From the NCBI RefSeq assembly GCF_016056305.1, contig NZ_JAECZC010000099.1:2192-35452 (forward strand): 33,261 nucleotides of DNA, read 5' to 3'. The notes beneath the pieces were generated by a model. The model saw only the letters and a program-made list of their open reading frames with translations, was not told the origin of the DNA and did not search any database. Position 1 is the first letter of the stretch. Each line of letters starts with the position of its first letter. This DNA comes from Amazonocrinis nigriterrae CENA67 (lineage in GTDB: Bacteria; Cyanobacteriota; Cyanobacteriia; Cyanobacteriales; Nostocaceae). This document shows, piece after piece, positions 1 through 6,431 of this stretch. A program made the translations under genes and the position numbers.

Positions 1-382
1 CTAACTTGACTTTGCGCGCGTGGGGATAGTCTACATCTAGAAGTTGGCGAACTTCCAGTGCCCAATCGACGCGAGTACGATGCTCACGACTACTCACGCG
101 CCGCCATCCTCTCAAGGGGTCAAAAAATATAAATAACGCACGCACACCATGCCGTTCATAATGGTAATCTTCTTTGCGATCGCTTGCGGGTGTCATTGGT
201 ATTGGCTCAAACACGTCCGCTTTTAACTCGTAAGCCGCTTCATCCATGCAGATGAGTGGTTCATCTTCTGTGTGCTGGCTGGTATAAATGTCTAAGACTT
301 CTTCCATCTGTGCTACAAAGCGTGCCGCATCGCGTTCGGGAATACAGTAACGCTGCTTTTTCCACGGGCGCAATTCGTTTTT
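1..382 (-). CDS. IS630-type transposase, C-terminal DDE part, cut by window edge
   Basis: Translating the minus strand in the frame -1 to the HTH part gives an open reading that runs to base 1. It begins KKNELRPWKKQRYCIPERD, then contains a DDE-type beta-strand with the motif LICMDEAAYELK, followed by a tyrosine-rich stretch and GVRALFIFFDPL, as in the catalytic core of IS630/Tc1-like transposases. The first catalytic Asp is the D of CMDEAA; the later acidic residues lie outside the window. It has no start of its own and would be made only by frameshifting from the upstream half at the A7 run 378-384. Confidence 0.72.
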
Positions 383-828
383 TTGAGTGTACATCGCACA
401 GTCTCACGACCTATTTGCGTGACGATACTTCGCGCTTTGAGTTCGTCTACTAATAACTTCATCGTCCAACGAGTCCTACCATCCGGCGGTGGTGAACAGC
501 ATATAGCTATCAGATGCGCCTGTTTTTCTCCATCTAATTTCTGTGGCACGGGTGGTGTCTGACGCGGCTTGCGGTTGAGGGCTGCTTGTTCTCCTTGCTC
601 TAAAAATGATGAGCGGATGCGGGCAACGCTATTACGATGTAATCCTAGTGCTGCCCCTATCTGCTGGTCATTCCAGCGTTGCTGCCCATATTCACCCTCA
701 TCCGACATGATCAGTACACGTGCGTGCAGAATTTTTTTCACTGGTGCATGACCATTACGGCTGAGCGCTTCCAAGTGTTGTCTTTGTTCTGCACTTAAGC
801 GAATCTTGTTTGTTCGTCCACGTCCCAT
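313..828 (-). CDS. IS630-type transposase, N-terminal HTH part
   Basis: This 171-codon frame encodes the DNA-binding half of an IS630-like transposase. It starts with a basic stretch, followed by a helix-turn-helix region (WNDQQIGAALGLHRNSVARI, about residues 52-71) and a second winged-helix-like region (WTMKLLVDELKARSI...IGRETVR) that precedes the catalytic domain in this family. The IS630-like sequence ends at an A7 run on the coding strand (complement of 378-384); beyond it this frame gives unrelated sequence to its stop, while the -1 frame continues as the DDE domain. Either a -1 ribosomal slip on the A7 run makes the full protein, or one A was lost (A8 would restore a single frame) and the copy is dead. 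The family call is firm; whether it is functional is open. Confidence 0.8.
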   Translation of the reverse strand: MGRGRTNKIRLSAEQRQHLEALSRNGHAPVKKILHARVLIMSDEGEYGQQRWNDQQIGAALGLHRNSVARIRSSFLEQGEQAALNRKPRQTPPVPQKLDGEKQAHLIAICCSPPPDGRTRWTMKLLVDELKARSIVTQIGRETVRCTLKKTNCARGKSSVTVFPNAMRHAL

Positions 829-865
829 TTTCTTTGTCTGTTTCTGCTACATCTAATGCACTATT

Positions 866-1294
866 TTAGCCCGGTCGCGCTAGTAGTTTCTGAAAGGATT
901 CTCTAAGTGTAAATTTATCTTTGGTGTAATGCATTTTTGCATCACTAGTCAAATCTTGTAAATACCTAGCTTTACGGCTCTCCCGTTCTAAGTATGTGTA
1001 GGCTTTACGTAAATTTGAGTTACCTAATTGGTGAGCAAGGTCATCAACATATTTGCGGCGACAGGTATGACGAGATTCTTTATCATCTTCCTTATACTGA
1101 CCTATGTCAAATCCTTTAATACAAGCATAATGTTCTACCCAGTGCAACGCAGCATAAAAGCACATAGTTACAGCCCAATCTGGATAACTGTTTTCAATGC
1201 TACGTGCTGCTTGTTCATTACTTTTAGCTTGCTCAAGGTAGCGATCGCAAGTCATTTTAGTGTCAAAGCTTAGGTAGTGGTAATTCAGGCTCAA
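866..1294 (-). CDS. small helical protein, HEPN-like (function unknown)
   Basis: A 142-residue, mostly alpha-helical protein. The region around residues 36-60 (WAVTMCFYAALHWVEHYACI) followed by SRHTCRRKYVDDL and a Tyr/Arg-rich helix recalls small HEPN-fold proteins. I do not see a clear R-X4-6-H RNase motif (the nearest is R-X7-H in RKYVDDLAH), so nuclease activity is not supported. The start at 1294 overlaps the upstream gene by 32 bases; Met14 is an alternative start. It is the last gene of a three-gene overlapping set (1993 to 866). Its C-terminus (LLARPG) lies against the insertion sequence and may be replaced by element sequence. The fold assignment is by eye only. Confidence 0.6.
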   Translation of the reverse strand: MSLNYHYLSFDTKMTCDRYLEQAKSNEQAARSIENSYPDWAVTMCFYAALHWVEHYACIKGFDIGQYKEDDKESRHTCRRKYVDDLAHQLGNSNLRKAYTYLERESRKARYLQDLTSDAKMHYTKDKFTLRESFQKLLARPG

Positions 1295-1769
1295 CTAATT
1301 TGAGGGGAGGGCTTGACCAAGTTCGCATCGTTACCTCTGCACGTTGTTGAATATGGAAATCCACAATTACCTTACTAGTGTCTTGAAGTGGAGAAAGCTT
1401 ACTTACTACTTCAGCATGAAAATACCACTTTTCACCAGAGTCATCCCGTAACTTCCATTCACATTCAATTACTATATCTTGCACCTGATCCCAAACTTCA
1501 TGAGATAATTCAATTTCAGGCTGCAACTGTAGCTCAAAATCAATATTATGAAGGTCTGGAAATCTTAAAGCTATAGCCCTTACCCTTTTTATGTTAGCTA
1601 CTTGAATTAATTTTCTTACCAACCCTTGTATTTGAAAAATTACTTCAAAACTCGTTGATTTGTGCGATTTCATCAAGCATAAATCAGACGAATAAATTTT
1701 ACTCCAAGTTGTATTTGTGTAAAAGATTTTTAACGAAGACTTTTGTTGTGAGTTTTTGCTAAAAATCAT
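1263..1769 (-). CDS. hypothetical protein, middle gene of overlapping trio
   Basis: A 168-residue protein that I do not recognise. It looks soluble, with alternating strands (FEVIFQIQGLVRKLIQ, DIVIECEWKLRDDSGEKWYF) and no signal peptide or membrane segment, suggesting a beta-rich domain from about residue 40 to 160. Its ATG at 1769 overlaps the stop of the preceding gene in an ATGA arrangement, which implies translational coupling; Met33 is an alternative start. Its end overlaps the start of the next gene by 32 bases. The tight packing says the three genes are made together. No function can be assigned. Confidence 0.6.
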   Translation of the reverse strand: MIFSKNSQQKSSLKIFYTNTTWSKIYSSDLCLMKSHKSTSFEVIFQIQGLVRKLIQVANIKRVRAIALRFPDLHNIDFELQLQPEIELSHEVWDQVQDIVIECEWKLRDDSGEKWYFHAEVVSKLSPLQDTSKVIVDFHIQQRAEVTMRTWSSPPLKLVEPELPLPKL

Positions 1770-1993
1770 GACTCATCCTTTAAAAATTCATCTAAACGAT
1801 CTCTGAGAAAGGCTGCATGTTGGCGAGTCAATGCAAAATTATATATTGAATTTGCTGGCGATGCTGATTCTTGCTGACCTTGAGTGAATGGGCTTTCGGA
1901 AAGCATTCCTGCTATTAAAATCCGATGCTCTTCATCAATTGCCACACGAACACCAGTGACTAAGTATACTTTGCCCTGACTTTGCTCACTCAT
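1766..1993 (-). CDS. small hypothetical protein, first gene of overlapping trio
   Basis: A 75-residue acidic protein, not recognised. The N-terminal half reads as beta strands (KVYLVTGVRVAIDEEHRILI), the C-terminal half as helix (RQHAAFLRDRLDEFLKDE). A purine-rich stretch (AAAGGATAA on the coding strand) lies just before the ATG at 1993 and can serve as ribosome binding site. The stop codon shares bases with the next gene's start (ATGA). It may be a partner or regulator of the two downstream proteins, but this is inference from order alone. Confidence 0.55.
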   Translation of the reverse strand: MSEQSQGKVYLVTGVRVAIDEEHRILIAGMLSESPFTQGQQESASPANSIYNFALTRQHAAFLRDRLDEFLKDES

Positions 1994-2124
1994 GAATTAT
2001 CCTTTCACCTAATTTCTTTTACATGCGAAAAATAGGGGAATCAAAAGGCAATAAACCCTTGTTTGATCAATTCCCTTTATTTTAAAGTAGCCTGACTCAA
2101 GTAGAGCTTTCTATATAGTTGTTG

Positions 2125-2299
2125 GTTTTAATCCCCTTGTGGGGAAGTTGTTGATTATTATTCAGTAGATATCAAGGACAACTGTTAGAACCTAGCTTTT
2201 GTAATCCCCTTGCGGGGAAGTGGTGAAAACTGAATCAACTATTCAATCACCATACTAGAGGCGTGTTTCAATCCCCTTGCGGGGAAGTAATTAACTATT
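2125..2299 (-). CRISPR. degenerate three-repeat CRISPR array
   Basis: Three copies of the core AATCCCCTTGYGGGGAAGT start at 2130, 2203 and 2270, spaced 73 and 67 bases, which fits repeats of about 35 and spacers of about 32-38 bases. Read on the minus strand, the copy at 2265-2299 ends in ATTGAAAC, the usual 8-base crRNA handle; the other two end in ATTACAAA and ATTAAAAC. Each core forms a CTTCCCCGCAAGGGG hairpin. Outside the core the repeats differ from one another, so the array is decaying or is a remnant. Unique spacers lie at about 2160-2197 and 2233-2264. The likely reading direction is that of the cas operon, with any leader in 2300-2405. Confidence 0.72.
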
Positions 2300-2322
2300 T
2301 GTTAATACTTTTTGTAACACTT

Positions 2323-2388
2323 TAATCCTCTAGTTATTAAAGATAATAGCTTGACTTTTTGGAAAAGTCAAATTAAAGTTGAGGATTA
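2323..2388 (-). terminator. nested inverted repeat after the toxin-antitoxin pair
   Basis: A perfect 9-bp inverted repeat (TTGACTTTT / AAAAGTCAA, 2351-2359 and 2363-2371) sits within outer arms TAATCCTC (2323-2330) and GAGGATTA (2381-2388). It follows the antitoxin stop at 2406 on the minus strand and precedes the CRISPR repeats. It could end the toxin-antitoxin transcript, but no clean T-run follows, so terminator is a weak call. Confidence 0.35.
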
Positions 2389-2405
2389 TTCGAGATAATT
2401 AACCG

Positions 2406-2711
2406 TTACTCAAATTCAGCTAGAACAATCTCCTCATTAGGAAAATGAGCTACTAATTTTAAATTGCCACCAAGAGCCTTTATATAGTGGGAGAGGGTGG
2501 AAAGTTGAATATCCTCTTGGTTTTCCAATTCGGAGAGAATAGACTCAACAATGCTGAGGTTTTTTTCTAAATCATCCTGTGTCAGCCCCAGTGATTCTTG
2601 TAGTTCTAAGAGCGTATGATGAAGTAACATTAGTTGAGCGCGAGTTTTATTTTTTGCCCTCCGTTCAGGTGTCATTCTCTTTCGTAATTCGCTGAAAGGC
2701 TTTGTCTTCAT
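2406..2711 (-). CDS. higA: HigA-like XRE-family antitoxin
   Basis: A 101-residue protein with an XRE-type helix-turn-helix: LLELQESLGLTQDDLEKNLS followed by ESILSELENQEDIQLSTLSHYIKALGGNLKLVAHF (about residues 35-90), the typical layout of HigA-type antitoxins paired with Gp49-like toxins. It would neutralise the upstream toxin and repress the pair's promoter. Its ATG overlaps the toxin stop (ATGA), and the toxin-first gene order is typical of higBA. It lies between the CRISPR array and the cas operon, so it may help hold the locus in place; that is inference. Confidence 0.82.
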   Translation of the reverse strand: MKTKPFSELRKRMTPERRAKNKTRAQLMLLHHTLLELQESLGLTQDDLEKNLSIVESILSELENQEDIQLSTLSHYIKALGGNLKLVAHFPNEEIVLAEFE

Positions 2712-3067
2712 ATTAATCCTTCCTTTTCAAGCTCTTTTAACAGTTCGTCGTAGAGCTTATCTGCTTTCAGTACATTTTCCTCATACCAGCGATCGTTACC
2801 CTTTTTGCTACCTCCTAAAAGGAGTATGGCAACTCTACGAGGATCGAAAGCATAGAGAATTCGATACGGTTTTCCTTGATGTTGTACACGAAGTTCTCGC
2901 ATATGTTGGTGGCGAGAATTTTTGACACCAGTACTATAAGGGAAGCGAAGATTCGGCCCTTTTTCCTCAAGTAACTCGACTACAGCATCAATACTGTCTT
3001 GCGTATCTTCATCAAGGAATGTGTACCACTGCTCGAACTCGTCTGTGTACTCTACTTCGTATGTCAT
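2708..3067 (-). CDS. higB: HigB/RelE-superfamily toxin (Gp49-like)
   Basis: A 119-residue protein with the features of phage Gp49-like HigB toxins, which are ribosome-dependent or free mRNA interferases. Visible signs are an N-terminal strand (YEVEYTDEFEQWYTFLDE), a helical region, the central MRELRVQHQGKPYRILYAF with conserved Arg and Tyr, and VAILLLGGSKKGNDRWYEE before a C-terminal helix. The start at 3067 follows a purine-rich AAGGAAATT. Co-translated with the antitoxin through a 4-base overlap. Nothing suggests that it is broken. Confidence 0.82.
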   Translation of the reverse strand: MTYEVEYTDEFEQWYTFLDEDTQDSIDAVVELLEEKGPNLRFPYSTGVKNSRHQHMRELRVQHQGKPYRILYAFDPRRVAILLLGGSKKGNDRWYEENVLKADKLYDELLKELEKEGLI

Positions 3068-3279
3068 CTTGTCCCAATTTCCTTTTGTTAAAAAACGTCA
3101 TGCTGTTTGTTGCTTGAAGAGTTGATTCAGTAGTGATAGATCCTATCAAAGGAGGATCTTGTCCTAAACATGAGCTTATTTGCTGGTTCATTTTTCTTTG
3201 CTTAGAGAGATTGAGACTGATATAGCCATACTTTATATGGTATGAGACTTAAGAAAAAGTTAGTAGTCAAAACTTTTCA

Positions 3280-3912
3280 TTAATCAACATACTTAACACT
3301 TTTAATACTTACATCGTCCTTGAGTGCTACGATTTTCACCTTAACTATTTGTCCTTCGTGGAGAGAACCTGCTTTCTTTGGTTCTTTTTCAGTTAACTTA
3401 ATTGTGCCTAAAATTTCATAAGTGACTTTATTACCACTAATTTTGGTTACTATAGCTTCTAATATCTGATCAATTTTAAACTCTTGGGATTTCGCAACTT
3501 TATTAATTTCAACTTGTCGCGTTGACTCTACAGAAGGAGGTTGAATTTCGCCAATTGGCCCTGCATCTTTGTAGTAACGCATCAGGCGAGAAACCCAGCC
3601 TAATATTTGTAGTATTGTATGGGCATCTTCAACACCTTTAAGATAATCACTACAGGCTTTTTCAATACTGCGGTAATAATCTGTAGTTTTGCTGCTGTGA
3701 CCAATTTGTCTACCATTACTCACTAAGGTTTTCAGGTATTTAAAAAACCTGGAAGTAGCATCTGCTTGGTTAACAAAAGCACGGAGATAAGCAACTACTT
3801 TCCCCAATTCGTTGACATCTGTATTTTCTTTTACTAGGGTTTGTGCGATCGCATGGGCAATTTCCCATTGTGCATCTGTCAAGGTTTCCGAAGAAGATTC
3901 AACTGTAGTCAT
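3280..3912 (-). CDS. last gene of III-D operon: helical small-subunit-like protein with OB-like C-terminus
   Basis: A 210-residue protein not recognised with certainty. Residues 10-118 are all-helical (LGKVVAYLRAFVNQADATSR, FFKYLKTLVSNGRQI, ILQILGWVSRLMRYYK) and recall Csm2/Cas11-type small subunits in length and in a GR after the third helix. After a linker, residues 140-210 form a beta-rich segment (KIDQILEAIVTKISGNKVTY, EGQIVKVKIVALKDD) that looks like an OB/S1-like RNA-binding fold. The start is 2 bases after the preceding cas gene stop, so it belongs to the operon. It may be a second small subunit or an RNA-binding accessory. Coding is certain; both domain calls are by eye. Confidence 0.7.
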   Translation of the reverse strand: MTTVESSSETLTDAQWEIAHAIAQTLVKENTDVNELGKVVAYLRAFVNQADATSRFFKYLKTLVSNGRQIGHSSKTTDYYRSIEKACSDYLKGVEDAHTILQILGWVSRLMRYYKDAGPIGEIQPPSVESTRQVEINKVAKSQEFKIDQILEAIVTKISGNKVTYEILGTIKLTEKEPKKAGSLHEGQIVKVKIVALKDDVSIKSVKYVD

Positions 3913-3914
3913 AA

Positions 3915-4979
3915 TTAATACATTCCAGATGGAGGTTCGCGATCGCTTGGATAACGCAACACTGCTGTAAGTTCTTCTAGTTGATGTTTTTGAATCAGGC
4001 GTGTGTGGGCTGCTTGAATATTTGTCTGGATAAATTGTTGTAACTTTTCGCCAACTAAATCTTCATCCTGAGAAACATCATATTTTGAGTAACGCTGTTG
4101 CAAACTTTGCGGCTGTTTAATTTTGTCTACATTAACTGTCATGGTTCCCATCCCAATAGGTTTACCACCACCTACTTTTAAAGCGATGGGATGTTTCGGA
4201 TCTTGTCCGAAGATAATTAATAAAGTTCCTAACTCTTCTGGTAATAAATTCTTGTAATTGAGTTGAGTTTTAAATGTGTATTCTCTGCCAGCTTGTTGTA
4301 CAGGAATACCAGAATTTTGACCTTTATCGATTGCCCTAATCGTGTGATAATAAAACTTACGTCCTGCAACTTTGCCTCTAATAAAATACGCCTTGCTTTC
4401 ATCTGGGCGAGGACGATACAATGCAGGCATAAATCCTGTAGTGAAACCGATATTTTCACACTTAGCATCGTTAAAATCAAGCAATCCTTGCCAATCTAAT
4501 GCACCGAATACACGACTGGCTGGACAAAGTTGTTCTTTGTTGCGACAAGGTAATCTTTCAGTGGGTATTTGACTTCTATATTTAGAAGTGATTACTGCTA
4601 AAGTGCTGTTGGTAATTGCTTCATATACAGACCGAATGCAACCTTTAAGAGAACTACCTTGAATTGATAGCTTTTGGTCAACACCCTGCACCATTGTTTT
4701 AATTAAAGAAATGCGGTTGTTCCCGATATCGCTACCCATGACACTTACGCCCGTGGAGACGTGGAGAGATGTCTGCACTTTCAGGGTAAGATATAAAGTA
4801 CCATGCAGGCGATCGCTGAAATATTTATGATGTCCAACGGGACGCTGCAAGTTAGGTTTTTCTTGAGGAAAAGAGACAAATTCATAAGGTTTTGGCGCAA
4901 GTTCCGGCGATGAACTTCCACCGCTAGGACGGTTAGGTCTACTTGGTGGTTGCGGTCTTTGAGGGCGATTTCCTGTCAT
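3915..4979 (-). CDS. Cas7-family RAMP protein with Pro-rich N-terminus, no catalytic Asp
   Basis: A 354-residue backbone subunit of the type III-D complex. Residues 1-30 are Pro/Arg/Ser-rich and probably disordered. The RAMP fold follows: KVQTSLHVSTG, the QGSSLKGCIRS motif (107-117), and a C-terminal glycine-rich loop (VGGGKPIGMGTM). Cysteines 145 and 152 (LPCRNKEQLCPASRVFG) resemble the metal-binding insertion found in some Cas7 proteins. Where Csm3 has its RNA-cleaving Asp (before VIKD), this protein has NNRISLIKT with no acidic residue, so it probably holds RNA without cutting it. It starts 2 bases after the stop of the preceding gene. It could occupy an end position of the backbone, as Csm5 does. 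Confidence 0.85.
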   Translation of the reverse strand: MTGNRPQRPQPPSRPNRPSGGSSSPELAPKPYEFVSFPQEKPNLQRPVGHHKYFSDRLHGTLYLTLKVQTSLHVSTGVSVMGSDIGNNRISLIKTMVQGVDQKLSIQGSSLKGCIRSVYEAITNSTLAVITSKYRSQIPTERLPCRNKEQLCPASRVFGALDWQGLLDFNDAKCENIGFTTGFMPALYRPRPDESKAYFIRGKVAGRKFYYHTIRAIDKGQNSGIPVQQAGREYTFKTQLNYKNLLPEELGTLLIIFGQDPKHPIALKVGGGKPIGMGTMTVNVDKIKQPQSLQQRYSKYDVSQDEDLVGEKLQQFIQTNIQAAHTRLIQKHQLEELTAVLRYPSDREPPSGMY

Positions 4980-4981
4980 AT

Positions 4982-5455
4982 TTATTTTGGAATTGTCAAA
5001 GCAACAAAGTGTACAGTAGAAGTTTGTTTATCGATGAAATAGCGTTGACCTATATTCAATTCTTTTTCTTTAGCGGGAAAAGCTTTAGGAAAACGGGTTT
5101 CAGTAGAGGAATATAAATGTGCATCTCGGTCTTCAGTTCGCCAACCTTTATTTTCATTATCCTCTCCATACTCACCCACAATTTCAAAGTCTGGATGTTT
5201 ACCCGTGATACTCAAAAGCAGCACTTCATAACTATCTTTGCGTTTTTGCTTCCACCTCAGTTCACAATCTTGATTAAACATCTGTCCCTCAATCATGGGA
5301 AAATCGGTTGCAGTGGGTTCTTTTTTCCAATCTTCACTAACTTTGTGAGTCCAACGCAAGAAATAATAACTAGGTTCCGTTGCAAATTTTGTAATTAATT
5401 TTAGTAGTTTATCTTTTGATAAAAGCTCTTTTTTATAACCAACAAAAGCTGTCAT
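4982..5455 (-). CDS. type III-D accessory protein, possibly Csx19
   Basis: A 157-residue protein within the cas operon; ATG at 5455 overlaps the upstream RAMP stop. It has a helical N-terminus (KDKLLKLITKFATEPSYYFL) then mainly strands: MIEGQMFNQDCELRWKQKR, YEVLLLSITG and a C-terminal strand QTSTVHFVALT. Size, strand pattern and position among separate Cas7 genes fit the Csx19 group known from cyanobacterial III-D loci, but I see no diagnostic motif, so the name is tentative. No nuclease residues are evident; a structural role in the complex is the simplest inference. Confidence 0.6.
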   Translation of the reverse strand: MTAFVGYKKELLSKDKLLKLITKFATEPSYYFLRWTHKVSEDWKKEPTATDFPMIEGQMFNQDCELRWKQKRKDSYEVLLLSITGKHPDFEIVGEYGEDNENKGWRTEDRDAHLYSSTETRFPKAFPAKEKELNIGQRYFIDKQTSTVHFVALTIPK

Positions 5456-6402
5456 TTTGCACCTACTAGTAATTTACTCCAAGACCTAACGCCTCGTTCA
5501 AATAAATCTTGAACTGTACCATCTCGCCATGTAAGTTGTACCCCAAAACCTAATTCCATTGATTGTGCAGCAATAGGTGTATCTTGGTAGTCTGGTTTTG
5601 AGAAACCATATGAATTTGCTTCTTCAGTTTCTAAAAATTCTCCAGCGCCTAAAAGGTAAGTATGATTCCATTGTTTTTGACTACCAAAAGCAACAATTTG
5701 TTGTTTATCTTCCGACAAAATACAACCAGGATATTGCACAACGGCTGAGTTTAATTTCACCTGTACAGTACCCAAACCGCGAGATTTCGCAAAACCTAAA
5801 CCAAACCAGCCATCATTTAAATCTCGTAATACTAAACCAATTAAACCCAACTGTGCCAAAGTGAAATTTTTCAGATGAATTTTAGTGTTAAATTCGCCAG
5901 CAGTGCAAACTTGATAATTGAATGGCCCAACAGCTACAGAACCAAAGACTCTATCGATTGCTACACCATTACGTTCTTCAATTTTGTAAGACTTTGAATT
6001 ATCTGGATAAGCATCTTCAATTCTGATTCTGCTAGCAATAGAAGTATTACCAAATATTTGATCTGTAAAACTAGAGAGTTTGTATATATCGCTAGATTTT
6101 TTGTCTTTGAGATAATCGTATTTATCATTTAACGGATCATTCGCCCAAGGTAGATTTGAGTTATTTGATTCACGTCTATCTCTACCTACAGTCCTGACAA
6201 TTCGTTCTGCATGAGCGCGAATTGCTCCTTTTAAACTACTACCAGGCAAATATATAGAACGTCCTCCAGCATGAAAAGTTTCTACAAATTCCATATCCGG
6301 CTTAGTTGGATCTGCTCCTTCTTTACCAGATTTGATCAAAATTGGGCCATCAGGAATCAAAGTTAATTCAATGGTGCAGTGATTAACAAATCGTTTATGC
6401 AT
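5452..6402 (-). CDS. Cas7/Csm3-like RAMP protein
   Basis: A 316-residue RAMP-superfamily subunit. The N-terminal strand IELTLIPDGPILIKSG leads to KPDMEFVETFHAGGRSIYLP and the PGSSLKGAIRAHAERIV motif (53 onward), the glycine-Lys/Arg signature of Cas7 proteins. Asp36 lies where Csm3 carries its target-RNA-cleaving Asp. Further signatures are IFGNTSIASRIRIEDAYP, a NGVAIDRVFGSV loop and the glycine-rich GFAKSRGLGTVQV. It is predicted to be one of several non-identical backbone subunits that bind the crRNA-target duplex, cutting every six bases in the family. A 29-base gap separates it from the preceding gene. Confidence 0.88.
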   Translation of the reverse strand: MHKRFVNHCTIELTLIPDGPILIKSGKEGADPTKPDMEFVETFHAGGRSIYLPGSSLKGAIRAHAERIVRTVGRDRRESNNSNLPWANDPLNDKYDYLKDKKSSDIYKLSSFTDQIFGNTSIASRIRIEDAYPDNSKSYKIEERNGVAIDRVFGSVAVGPFNYQVCTAGEFNTKIHLKNFTLAQLGLIGLVLRDLNDGWFGLGFAKSRGLGTVQVKLNSAVVQYPGCILSEDKQQIVAFGSQKQWNHTYLLGAGEFLETEEANSYGFSKPDYQDTPIAAQSMELGFGVQLTWRDGTVQDLFERGVRSWSKLLVGAK

Positions 6403-6431
6403 GACTTCAGTATGTAATAAGATTGTGAAAG

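Larger units (their letters stand above)
1..890 (-). mobile_element. IS630-family insertion sequence, partial
   Basis: The element is recognised by its transposase, read on the minus strand in two overlapping frames (an HTH half at 313-828 and a DDE half at 1-382). The 5' end of the element lies between the transposase start (828) and the end of the neighbouring gene (866-1294). I could not define the terminal inverted repeat because the other end is outside the window, so the boundary near 890 is an estimate. The last codons of the neighbouring gene may come from the element's end. Confidence 0.7.

Noticed and set aside
2012-2100. A further CRISPR repeat or leader downstream of the first repeat
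   Set aside because: The CCCCTTG...GGGGAAGT core does not occur again here; only loose G-rich and C-rich stretches are seen.
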